NCBI GenBank assembly: GCA_026984515.1
Contig: JALSRZ010000122.1
Coordinates: 1 to 43,593, forward strand
Reading direction: 5' to 3'
From: Thiohalobacter sp.
GTDB taxonomy: Bacteria > Pseudomonadota > Gammaproteobacteria > DSM-19610
Length of the DNA stretch: 43,593 nucleotides
Position numbers and translations under genes: made by a program. Under the pieces are notes generated by a model. It had not been told where the DNA came from and ran no database searches. It saw only the letters and a list, made by a program, of their open reading frames with translations. Position 1 is the first letter of the stretch. Each line of letters starts with the position of its first letter. Below, in pieces: positions 29,460-38,166 of the stretch.

Positions 29460-31274
29460 ATGCAACTTTATGTACCCAACCGAACAGCACCGAAAAGCGG
29501 GTCTTTCGACAGCACCCCCGCCAGCGTTAAAAAATGGATCGACAACCTGCCGATGGCCAATATCGGCACTACCACGCGGCTGCTGTTTGAAGCCATTACC
29601 GAACTGAACCACCAGGATATCCCTGCCCAGCAGCGTTTTAAAACGCTGGAACTGCTGCACCGGCCGGTGCGCTATGTCACCGAGCGCATGAAAAAACACT
29701 ATGTCGGGCAAGCGTTGCCTCTGTCTCCGCGCAATCTCAAGATCGCCAGGCTGTCGCGGGAAATATCCCATTCGCTTGCCACTGGCTACAAGGTGCTGGT
29801 GATGGAGCAGATCGCCGGTATCGGGCGCAGGGACAGAAAACTCCTGATTACCGCCATTCACCGCTCCATCCGGCAGTTGAGCATGGTTCTGCTGAAGGCC
29901 TACCAGGTCTACGAGCCCTACCCGCAATCGGTCTGGCTGGAATTGCATTCCCTGTACCGCTACGCGGAGAGCAAACGCCTGCACAAGGTTGAAGTAGCAG
30001 AAGAAGATGCCGGCGACAAACAGGCCTCTACCATTGCCAGTGCCTACAAGCAGATGTTGTTGCTGGCGCTCGCCTGTCCCTACCGTCTGCGCCACAGCGA
30101 AGCGGAAGATGTATACCAGGCACTGGAAGGCTGGGCGGCCTACGCGGATCTGCAACCGCTCGGCAAGTTCACTGAAGCCCTGTTTTCCACCAACCTGGAC
30201 TCGGACCAGCCGCCCAGTTACCTGGTGCTGCGTGATGGCAGTGACAACTGTCATACCACGCGCATCCTGGCGACCCGCAAACTGGCCGAACACCTGCGCA
30301 GGGAACTGTCGGACAAGAGCGGTGCAAATTCCGGGAAACCCCGCCACCGGGTCAAGGCCGCCACCCTGCGCCGCCTGATGCTGGCCTGGGGTGTCATGCC
30401 CAAACGGCGTTTTTCCAGGGTCAGGGACCATTCGCAGGTCGTGGTCGCCATGGGTTTGAGCTCTATACACTATTTTGTCAGTGGCGAAGCCGCCTTCAAC
30501 GACGCCGGCGATGCGCACAACTGTCACCGTGAACTGGGTGCCGGGAGCGGCAGCACCCCGCAACTGGATCATGCCCGTTTCAGTGCCAGGACCACCCGTG
30601 ATCGTGAACATCAGGGCAAGCTGCCCGATGTATGGGAAATGAACTACACCCTGGAAGGCGACCCCAAACCTTCCAGCCTGGAAGACGCCGTTACCCGTGC
30701 CGCCCTGGGGGTACAGATCGACACCAGTCACTGTACCCAGAGCTGGAAAATGGTCAACGTCAGTGCCGGCGGCTACTGCCTGTTATGGGACAATGTGGAA
30801 ACCACCCGCGCCCAGGTCGGTGAGCTGCTGGGTATTCGCGAGGAAAGCGACCCCGACACCTTTCACTGGCGCCTGGGCGTGATCCGCTGGCTGAAGTATG
30901 CCGACAAGCGTGGACTGGACCTCGGCGTACAGATGCTGTCACCCGGAGCGGTCGGTATCGCGGCGCGGCTCGACAAAAAAGGCAAGGTCAGGGACGAAGA
31001 CTATACGCGCGGGCTGCTGTTGCCCGAAATCGCCTCGCTGCAGCAGGCGGCCACCCTGTTACTGCCCTCGCCGCCCTTCCAGCCGGGAGACACGGCCATC
31101 GCCAACTGTCACGGCAAGGACGTGCGCGTAAAGCTGACCAAACTGGTGGAAAATACCGGCAGCTTCGCCCAGTTCCAGTTTATTTCGCTGGGTGAAATCA
31201 GCCAGCCGCAGACCCGGAAACCGGCCAGGGCCCCCAAACCGAATGATTTTGACGACGTCTGGGAGTTACTCTGA
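29460..31274 (+). CDS. Large protein with PilZ-like C-terminal domain
   Basis: This 604-residue soluble protein starts MQLYVPNRTAPKSGSF and has no signal peptide or membrane segment. The first 350 residues are mostly helical (ASVKKWIDNLPMANIGTT, LKIARLSREISHSLATGYKV). The last third holds a PilZ-like domain with the N-x-S-x-x-G pattern in MVNVSAGGYCLLW and a later strand LDLGVQMLSPGAVGIAA. No RxxxR arginine motif stands before it, so c-di-GMP binding in the usual manner is doubtful. It may act with the FimX encoded downstream at 31996. The role is an inference from domain and context only. Confidence 0.7.
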   Translation: MQLYVPNRTAPKSGSFDSTPASVKKWIDNLPMANIGTTTRLLFEAITELNHQDIPAQQRFKTLELLHRPVRYVTERMKKHYVGQALPLSPRNLKIARLSREISHSLATGYKVLVMEQIAGIGRRDRKLLITAIHRSIRQLSMVLLKAYQVYEPYPQSVWLELHSLYRYAESKRLHKVEVAEEDAGDKQASTIASAYKQMLLLALACPYRLRHSEAEDVYQALEGWAAYADLQPLGKFTEALFSTNLDSDQPPSYLVLRDGSDNCHTTRILATRKLAEHLRRELSDKSGANSGKPRHRVKAATLRRLMLAWGVMPKRRFSRVRDHSQVVVAMGLSSIHYFVSGEAAFNDAGDAHNCHRELGAGSGSTPQLDHARFSARTTRDREHQGKLPDVWEMNYTLEGDPKPSSLEDAVTRAALGVQIDTSHCTQSWKMVNVSAGGYCLLWDNVETTRAQVGELLGIREESDPDTFHWRLGVIRWLKYADKRGLDLGVQMLSPGAVGIAARLDKKGKVRDEDYTRGLLLPEIASLQQAATLLLPSPPFQPGDTAIANCHGKDVRVKLTKLVENTGSFAQFQFISLGEISQPQTRKPARAPKPNDFDDVWELL

Positions 31275-31280
31275 AACCGG

Positions 31281-31802
31281 TCAGAACAGGGCCTTGAACA
31301 GGTCCGGGTACTCGATTTCACCACCATCGGACAGGGCGCCATCCACCAGCTCCATGGCGGTAAGCGCATCGTCGGGAATAGACAGGTTGGCGGTAATATC
31401 CCAGTCCTTCGCCGGTTTGAAACCAAAACGGAGATAATAGTCGGGGTGCCCGGCCACCACGATGGCGCCGTAACAGAGTGGTTTGGCGCGCGCCACAGCG
31501 GCCTCGATCAATTCCGATCCGATGCCGCGATGCGACTGGGAAGGAACCACCGACATGGGACCGAGGGCCAGCACGTCCTTGTCACCGCCGGGTGCGTGCA
31601 GGCGCACCCTGGACAATACGACATGGCCGACAATACGCCCGTTCAGCTCGGCGACCAGTGACAGGTCCGGAATAAACCCGTCGGTTTTTCGCAATTCCCC
31701 CACCAGTTGCGCTTCCGCCTCGCCCTGGAAAGCGCTCAGATTGACGACATCGATGGCGCGGAAATCATCCGCAGTCTCGGCCCGTACCTTGATTGGCTGC
31801 AT
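31281..31802 (-). CDS. GNAT-family N-acetyltransferase
   Basis: This 173-residue protein transfers an acyl group, probably acetyl from acetyl-CoA, to an unknown acceptor. It has the GNAT core: the N-terminal strand KVRAETADDFRAIDVVNLSA, the acetyl-CoA loop in VVPSQSHRGIGSELIEAAVA (Q-x-x-R-G-I-G), and GHPDYYLRFGFKPAKDW. This layout resembles the YhbS subgroup. ATG 31802 is the natural start; the longer in-frame extension is not family-like. It converges on the PilZ-like gene with six bases between the stops. Confidence 0.88.
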   Translation of the reverse strand: MQPIKVRAETADDFRAIDVVNLSAFQGEAEAQLVGELRKTDGFIPDLSLVAELNGRIVGHVVLSRVRLHAPGGDKDVLALGPMSVVPSQSHRGIGSELIEAAVARAKPLCYGAIVVAGHPDYYLRFGFKPAKDWDITANLSIPDDALTAMELVDGALSDGGEIEYPDLFKALF

Positions 31803-31995
31803 ACTCCGTCCCCGCTCTTGTGTTGCCCGCATGCTAGCAGGAAATCCCTGTATGGAAAAGCAGTTACAGGATACCGCGGCAAATTCCGGGTGTTCGGCCG
31901 CGGGTAAAGAAATCGGCTTCCGCGCCGACACAGGGTAGGCGCAACAGCGGCATTCAGGCACGCGAGGAACTTTTTCTCAGGAGATTGGCACGCAC

Positions 31996-34083
31996 ATGGA
32001 CAAGGAACACACGTTGCGACTGCTGGTGGTCGAAGAAACCCGCAACGACGCGGAGGCACTGGCCAACGTGTTACGCAATGCCGGCCAGGCATCACGTCTG
32101 ACCTATGCAGAAAACCTGGACGCAATCGGCGCAGCACTGGATGCCCAGGCGCCTGACCTGATCCTGTGCGCCACCGGCCTGGAAGACGCTTCGCTTGCTG
32201 CGGTCGCAGAACTGCTGCACCAGCGGCAGCTGAACGTGGCAATGATCGCCATCGGCGAGTCCTGTGACGAAGCAGGCATCATCGAGGCCATGCGCGACGG
32301 GGCCGCCGACCTGTGCTCTTATGATATGCCGGAACATCTGCAACTGGTGGTAAAGCGCGAGCTGTCGCAGGCCCAGACCAGCCAGAGCGCTCACGACTAC
32401 GAAGCCCGGTTCCGCGAAAGCGAAAAACGCGCCCGTATGCTGATGGAAAGCTCTCGCGACGCGATTGCCTATGTGCACGAAGGCATGCACATCTTCGCCA
32501 ACAGCTCCTACCTGGAGATGTTCGGTTTTGACAGTCTGGACGAAATCGAAGGCACCCCCATCATGGATATGGTGGCGCCGGATGACCACGCAGAGTTCAA
32601 GGACTTCCTGCGTAATTACGGCAAGAACGGTGAACAGGAAGGCAGGCTGGCGACCAACGGCCTGTTGCCGGATGGCAAAACCTTTAAGGCGGAAATGGAA
32701 TTTACCGCCGCCAGTATCGACGGCGAACCCTGCACGCAGATCGTGATCCGCAGCCAGGTGGCCGCCAGCGCCGAGCTGGAGCAGAAACTCAAGTACCTCA
32801 GCAAACAGGATACACTGACCGGCCTGTTCAACCGCCAGTATTTCCTGGAAGAACTGGAACTCGCGGTAACGGATACACTGAGCGGTTCCAGCAGTGCCGC
32901 CGTCATCTACCTGCTGATGGACAACTTCAAGGACATCAAGGACAGCATCGGTATCGGCGCAGCCGACATGGTCATCAACGACATTGCCGAACTGCTGCGC
33001 GAACACTGCAGTGAAAAGGATATTGCCGCACGCTTCGGCGACCACTCCTTCACCGTGCTGCGCCGCGATTGCGACCCGGAATCCATCCAGGCACTGGGCG
33101 AGAAGCTGCGCCAGGCGATCGAGGACCACATTGCCGATGTGGAAGGCCAGTCGGTCACGACCACCTGCAGTATCGGCATGACCGTGGTCGCGGAAAGCAC
33201 ACCATCCGCGCACGAAGTCATTTCACGCGCCGACCTGGCCTGTGAGGTGGCGCGTTCCTCCGGCGGCAACAAGATACACCTGCACAACCCGGTAGTGGAC
33301 GAAAAAATCGGCAAGGAACGCGACCAGCAGATGCACACGCTCATCCGCACGGCCCTGGAAGAAAACCAGTTCCAGCTCCTCTACCAGCCGATTGTCAGCC
33401 TGCAGGGCGAGGAAGGCGAGAACTATGAAGTACTGTTGCGCATGCAGAACGACGAAGGCGAATATATTCTCCCGAGCCAGTTCCTGCCGCTCGCTGAACA
33501 GACCGGGCAGATGTCGGAAATCGATCACTGGGTAATCCGCAACGCGGTGCAGAAACTTGCCGAACATCGCGCCCAGGGCGCCGACACCTGCTTCTTCATC
33601 AAGGTGGCGGCTGCCACATTGACCAACGAGGAACTGCCGGCCTACATCCACCAGTGCATGAAGGAAGTGCGGCTGCCGGGTGATGCACTGGTGTTCGAGA
33701 TTGCCGAAAAACACGCGGCCCAGCAGTTGAAACACGCCAGGAACTTTGTCAGGACCTTGCAGGAACTGCACTGCCGCACCGCACTGGAGCATTTTGGCGC
33801 CAGCCCCAACTCGTTCCAGTTACTCAAACACCTGCCAGTGGACTACCTGAAAATCGACGGCTCCTTCATTCACAACCTGGCCAGTGATACCGACAACCAG
33901 GCCATGGTGAAATCGATCCTGGATACGGCCAAATCGATGAACAAGCAGTGTATTGCGGAATATGTGCAGGATGCCCACAGCCTTGCAGTACTCTGGCAAA
34001 GCGGCATTCATTTCATCCAGGGCAATTTCCTGCAGGAGCCCAGCGAAGCACTGGACTACGACTTCTCCAGCGAAATCGCCTGA
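31996..34083 (+). CDS. fimX: FimX-type c-di-GMP receptor (REC-PAS-GGDEF-EAL)
   Basis: FimX binds c-di-GMP through a non-catalytic EAL domain and promotes type IV pilus extension and twitching. The 695-residue product (691 in P. aeruginosa) has a receiver-like domain (about 1-118), a PAS domain (about 140-255), a GGDEF domain whose signature is degenerate (ARFGDHSF), and an EAL domain whose signature is EVL (NYEVLLRM). The degenerate pattern is that of FimX, and neither cyclase nor phosphodiesterase activity is expected. AGGAG lies about 14 bases before ATG 31996. pilF is in the same window, but no pilB or pilZ. Confidence 0.9.
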   Translation: MDKEHTLRLLVVEETRNDAEALANVLRNAGQASRLTYAENLDAIGAALDAQAPDLILCATGLEDASLAAVAELLHQRQLNVAMIAIGESCDEAGIIEAMRDGAADLCSYDMPEHLQLVVKRELSQAQTSQSAHDYEARFRESEKRARMLMESSRDAIAYVHEGMHIFANSSYLEMFGFDSLDEIEGTPIMDMVAPDDHAEFKDFLRNYGKNGEQEGRLATNGLLPDGKTFKAEMEFTAASIDGEPCTQIVIRSQVAASAELEQKLKYLSKQDTLTGLFNRQYFLEELELAVTDTLSGSSSAAVIYLLMDNFKDIKDSIGIGAADMVINDIAELLREHCSEKDIAARFGDHSFTVLRRDCDPESIQALGEKLRQAIEDHIADVEGQSVTTTCSIGMTVVAESTPSAHEVISRADLACEVARSSGGNKIHLHNPVVDEKIGKERDQQMHTLIRTALEENQFQLLYQPIVSLQGEEGENYEVLLRMQNDEGEYILPSQFLPLAEQTGQMSEIDHWVIRNAVQKLAEHRAQGADTCFFIKVAAATLTNEELPAYIHQCMKEVRLPGDALVFEIAEKHAAQQLKHARNFVRTLQELHCRTALEHFGASPNSFQLLKHLPVDYLKIDGSFIHNLASDTDNQAMVKSILDTAKSMNKQCIAEYVQDAHSLAVLWQSGIHFIQGNFLQEPSEALDYDFSSEIA

Positions 34084-34127
34084 TCGCACCAGGCCAGGTT
34101 ACCGGACCGGCCGCCTCCCGAAAACGA

Positions 34128-35351
34128 CTAATCCAGGACGTGCGACACCAGGCCGTCCGCCAGTTTGGGCTCAAACCAGGTGGACTTGGGCGGCATGACT
34201 TCGTTGGCATCCGCGACCGCCATCAGGTCTTCCATGCTGGTAGGAAACAGGGAAAAAGCCACGGCCATTTCGCCGCTGTCCACCCGCCTTTCCAGCTCTG
34301 CCAGGCCACGAATCCCGCCGACAAAATCGATGCGCGGATCGGTACGCGGGTCGCTGATCCCCAGCAAGGGTTCGAGCAGCTTATCGGCCAGCAGACTGAC
34401 ATCCAGTCGCGCGACCGGATCCTGCGGCACCCGGTCGGCATGTATCCGCAGGCGGTACCAGTTGCCGTTCAGGTACATGCCGAACTCACCCGGCTGCGCA
34501 GGCGTAACCGCGCCATCTTCAGGGCGGATATCGAAAGCGGTTTCCAGTTTTTCCAGCAGGGCCTGTTCGGACAGGCCATTCAGGTCTTTTACCACCCGGT
34601 TGTAATCCAGAATTTTCATCTGGGTATGCGGGAAAATTACCGCCAGGAAATAACTGCTCATGGCATCCGGGCCACCCTTCTTGCTGGCTGCCACCCGCGA
34701 TCCCGCAGCGGAACGGTGGTGTCCATCCGCGATGTAGATCGCTTCCATGCGATCGAAACCGGCACTCAGCTGTTCGATGATGGAAGGGTCCGTCACCACC
34801 CACAGGGTGTGCCGGACGCCGTCGTCCGCGGTCAGGTCGTATTCCGGCGCGGCCGAGGTGACCGACTCGATAAGCTGATCGATGTCCGGCTGCGAACGGT
34901 AGGCCAGCAACACGGGGCCGGTCTGGGCATTGAGCGCCTCGATCTGGCGCACCCGGTCATCCTCCTTGGCCGGTCGCGTGAATTCGTGTTTGCGAATCCG
35001 GTTGACGTCATAGTCTGCAACTGACGCCACGGCCACCAGGCCGGTCTGCACATGGTCGCCCATGGTAATGCGATACACGTAGTACACCGGCTGATCATCA
35101 CGCTTCAGTATGCCGTCGGCGATCATGCGTTGCATATTCTCCGCCGCCCGGGCGTACACGGACGCGTCATAGGGGTCGGTACCTTCCGGCAGATCGATCT
35201 CCGCTTTGGAAATATGCAGGAAACTCAAGGGGCGATCCGCTGCCTGCTGCCGGGCTTCGCTGCTGTTCAGCACATCGTAGGGGGGCGCAAGCACTTCAGC
35301 GGCGCGTTCCGGTACCGGCCGCAGACCGGCAAAAGGTCGAATCAGGGGCAT
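34128..35351 (-). CDS. DUF1015 family protein
   Basis: This 407-residue soluble protein of the widespread DUF1015 family has an unproven function. It starts at ATG 35351 (MPLIRPFAGLRPVPERA) and has the family marks APPYDVLNSSEA near the N-terminus, HEFTRPAKEDDRVRQIEALN in the middle, and YIADGHHRSAAG, which looks like a ligand or catalytic site. AGGA lies about ten bases before the ATG. It converges on fimX and diverges from the RspA-like gene. Confidence 0.93.
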   Translation of the reverse strand: MPLIRPFAGLRPVPERAAEVLAPPYDVLNSSEARQQAADRPLSFLHISKAEIDLPEGTDPYDASVYARAAENMQRMIADGILKRDDQPVYYVYRITMGDHVQTGLVAVASVADYDVNRIRKHEFTRPAKEDDRVRQIEALNAQTGPVLLAYRSQPDIDQLIESVTSAAPEYDLTADDGVRHTLWVVTDPSIIEQLSAGFDRMEAIYIADGHHRSAAGSRVAASKKGGPDAMSSYFLAVIFPHTQMKILDYNRVVKDLNGLSEQALLEKLETAFDIRPEDGAVTPAQPGEFGMYLNGNWYRLRIHADRVPQDPVARLDVSLLADKLLEPLLGISDPRTDPRIDFVGGIRGLAELERRVDSGEMAVAFSLFPTSMEDLMAVADANEVMPPKSTWFEPKLADGLVSHVLD

Positions 35352-35457
35352 GAGGGTGTGTCCTGGGTGAAAATCAACAGCCGCGTATTCTACCTGCGCC
35401 CGGCGCACCGTGCACGGTCTATACTTGGTGTAGACAGGGATACAGGAGGGCAGGACC

Positions 35458-35781
35458 ATGGGACAGCGCTTGCGACACCCCGAATTTGACGAATACGGAC
35501 TCCTGAAGGACCCCCGTGACTGGTCCCCCGCGCTGGCGCGCGAGCTGGCCGGCGAGGCGGGTATCCGTGAACTCAGCGACGCACACTGGGCGTTTATCCA
35601 CTCACTGCAGGATTACTACCGGGAATTTCACGTGCCGCCACCCACCGCCAGGATCTGCCACCACCTGCAGTTAGCGCACGGCTGTGGCCACGATCTGTTT
35701 GCCACCTGCCTGAATGCATGGCGTATTGCAGGACTTCCCGACCCGGGAGAGGAAGCAAAATCCTACCTGTCCGCCGAGTAG
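35458..35781 (+). CDS. DsrC/TusE-family protein without the conserved cysteines (RspA-like)
   Basis: The 107-residue product has the DsrC/TusE fold: FDEYGLLKDPRDWSPALARE, LSDAHWAFIHSLQDYYREFH and RIAGLPDPG near the C-terminus. DsrC carries sulfur on cysteines at and near its C-terminus (the ACKIAGxPKPTGC pattern), and TusE keeps one. Here the aligned segment reads AWRIAGLPDPGEE, so both are lost, and a tail YLSAE is added. This fits the RspA class described for sulfur bacteria, thought to be regulatory. GGAGG stands before ATG 35458, and TATACT (35420-35425) may be its -10. No dsr or tus genes are nearby. Confidence 0.85.
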   Translation: MGQRLRHPEFDEYGLLKDPRDWSPALARELAGEAGIRELSDAHWAFIHSLQDYYREFHVPPPTARICHHLQLAHGCGHDLFATCLNAWRIAGLPDPGEEAKSYLSAE

Positions 35782-35837
35782 GGTAGCGCGGCGTACAACA
35801 ACCCGGGACGGAAACACCGGAAGCGGGCACAGAGGCG

Positions 35838-38081
35838 CTATTCGCGCACCAGTTTTTCCACCCGTTGCAGGCCACGCGGCAGTTTCCTGCCCTTGCGGCC
35901 GCGATCACCGGCATACTGCTCGAGGTCGGCGAGTTTCAGTTTCAGGTGACGTTTCCCCGCGTACACCACCAGGCAGGCATCCGCTGACACGCTGGCAACA
36001 CCCACCATGGCTTCTTCTCCGCTGGCGAGTTTCTTAGCGCTGACCCCCTGGATCTTGATGCCCTTGCCACGGTTGAGTTGCGGAATTTCAGCGGCCGGAA
36101 TCACCAGCATGTGTCCCTGCTGATCCACCGCGGCCACCCGGTCCGCAGCCGCATCCTGCACCGGGGCCGGCAACAGCACCCGGGCATGCCTGGGCACCGA
36201 CAACACCGACTTGCCTGCCCGGGTGCGCGCTGCCAGGTCACCCAGCCGGGCAATGAAGCCATACCCCGCACTGGTCGCCAGCAGGTACCGGCTGTCCGGG
36301 TCACCTGCCAGCACACCGACAAAATGCGCCCCTTCGGGCGGGTTGAAGCGCCCGGTCAGCGGTTCCCCCTGGCCACGCGCTGATGGCAGGCTGTGTGCGG
36401 CCAGCGTGTAGGCGCGCCCGCTGGAATCGAGGAAGACCACTTGCTGGTTGGTACGCCCGTAGGCTGCGGCCAGGAAGCGGTCACCGGACTTGTAACTCAG
36501 TGATTCAGGGTCGATTTCGTGCCCTTTGGCCGCCCGCACCCAGCCTTTTTCGGACAGCACCACCGTTACCGGTTCGCTGGCGATGAGCGCCGTCTCATCC
36601 ATCGCCCGGGCCACGGGACGTTCCACCAGGCGCGAGCGACGCGGGTCGCCGTAGGCTTCGGTATCCGCCTGGATTTCTTGCTTGACCAGGGTACGCAGGC
36701 GACGTTTTGACGCCAGTATCTTTTCCAGCGTATCCCGTTCCGCGCTGAGTTCGTCCTGTTCACCACGGATTTTCATTTCCTCCAGGCGCGCCAGCTGCCG
36801 CAGTTTCAGATCAAGAATGGCATCGGCCTGCAGTTCGCTGATTTTGAAGCGTTTCATCAATACCGGCCGGGGCTCGTCCTCGCTGCGGATAATGGCAATG
36901 ACCTCGTCGATATTGAGATAGGCCACCAGCAAACCATCCAGGATATGCAGGCGGTTGAGTACCTTGTCCAGGCGGTACTGCAGGCGGCGCGTTACCGTAG
37001 CCAGTCGGAATTCCAGCCACTCCCTGAGCAGGGTGCGCAGGTCCTTGACCGCTGGCCGGCCGTTCAGGCCGATCATGTTGGTATTGACGCGGTAACTGCG
37101 TTCCAGGTCCGTGCTGGCAAACAGGTGCGACATCAGGGCATCCACGTCGATACGGGCGGAGCGCGGCACGATCACCAGGCGAGTCGGGTTTTCATGGTCG
37201 GATTCATCGCGCAGGTCCGCCACCATCGGCAGTTTTTTGGCCGTCATCTGCGCGGCAATCTGCTCCAGCACCCGGTTACCGGATACCTGGTAAGGCAGTT
37301 CGGTTACCACGATGTCGCCGTTTTCCTGCTCGTAGCAGGCGCGGATACGCACACTGCCGCTACCGGTGCGATAGGCATTCAGCAGGTCTTCGCGCGGGGT
37401 GATGATTTCGCCACCGGTGGGATAATCCGGGCCGGTGATGTGTTCGCACAATTCGTCGACGCTGGCTTTGGGGTGCTCCAGCAGGTGGATCACGGCACTC
37501 GATACTTCCCGCAGGTTGTGCGGGGGGATGTCCGTGGCCATACCCACGGCAATACCGGTCGCACCATTGAGCAGCACCGCGGGCAGGCGCGCCGGCAACA
37601 GCAGGGGCTCCTGCAGCGTGCCGTCGAAATTGGGGGCCCAGTCCACGGTGCCCTCGCCCAGCTCGGCCAGCAGCACTTCGGCAAACGGTGCCAGGCGTGC
37701 TTCGGTGTAGCGCATGGCGGCAAACGATTTCGGGTCATCCGTCGAGCCCCAGTTACCCTGCCCGTCCACCAGCGGGTAGCGGAAGGCGAATGGCTGCGCC
37801 ATGTGCACCATCGCCTCGTAGCAGGCCGAGTCGCCGTGCGGGTGGAACTTGCCCAGCACGTCACCCACGGTGCGCGCGGATTTCTTGAACTTGGCGCGCG
37901 CCGACAGTCCCAGTTCGGACATGGCATAGACGATGCGTCTCTGCACCGGTTTCAGGCCGTCACCAATATGCGGCAGGGCACGATCGAGTATCACGTACAT
38001 GGAATAATCCAGGTACGCCTTTTCGGTAAAGCGGTGCAGGGGAAGGGTTTCTACGCTTTCAAGGGTGGTTTCGCTGGCCAT
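35838..38081 (-). CDS. parC: DNA topoisomerase IV subunit A
   Basis: ParC is the DNA-cutting subunit of topoisomerase IV, which unlinks daughter chromosomes together with ParE. The 747-residue protein starts at ATG 38081. It has the winged-helix region ([40 protein letters not shown]), the catalytic tyrosine in [10 protein letters not shown], coiled coils around [20 protein letters not shown], and a C-terminal pinwheel domain. The quinolone-region residues read GDSACYE (wild-type-like Ser). parE lies upstream on the same strand, but a double-PilZ gene stands between them. Confidence 0.97.
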   Translation of the reverse strand: MASETTLESVETLPLHRFTEKAYLDYSMYVILDRALPHIGDGLKPVQRRIVYAMSELGLSARAKFKKSARTVGDVLGKFHPHGDSACYEAMVHMAQPFAFRYPLVDGQGNWGSTDDPKSFAAMRYTEARLAPFAEVLLAELGEGTVDWAPNFDGTLQEPLLLPARLPAVLLNGATGIAVGMATDIPPHNLREVSSAVIHLLEHPKASVDELCEHITGPDYPTGGEIITPREDLLNAYRTGSGSVRIRACYEQENGDIVVTELPYQVSGNRVLEQIAAQMTAKKLPMVADLRDESDHENPTRLVIVPRSARIDVDALMSHLFASTDLERSYRVNTNMIGLNGRPAVKDLRTLLREWLEFRLATVTRRLQYRLDKVLNRLHILDGLLVAYLNIDEVIAIIRSEDEPRPVLMKRFKISELQADAILDLKLRQLARLEEMKIRGEQDELSAERDTLEKILASKRRLRTLVKQEIQADTEAYGDPRRSRLVERPVARAMDETALIASEPVTVVLSEKGWVRAAKGHEIDPESLSYKSGDRFLAAAYGRTNQQVVFLDSSGRAYTLAAHSLPSARGQGEPLTGRFNPPEGAHFVGVLAGDPDSRYLLATSAGYGFIARLGDLAARTRAGKSVLSVPRHARVLLPAPVQDAAADRVAAVDQQGHMLVIPAAEIPQLNRGKGIKIQGVSAKKLASGEEAMVGVASVSADACLVVYAGKRHLKLKLADLEQYAGDRGRKGRKLPRGLQRVEKLVRE

Positions 38082-38166
38082 GCCCGTTCCGTGTCTGTGA
38101 CAAAACGGGGCTATTGTAACCGGCGCCCGGATAGAGAGTGAAATTTCTTCCTGACCGTGGAGCGCT

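Noticed and set aside
28998-30731. Minus-strand ORF of 577 codons opposite epmB and the PilZ-like gene
   Set aside because: It crosses a gene boundary on the other strand and has no recognisable domain.
36945-38141. Long plus-strand ORF opposite parC (398 codons)
   Set aside because: It is a shadow of parC; the composition (Gln, His, Arg, Val) is typical of antisense frames.
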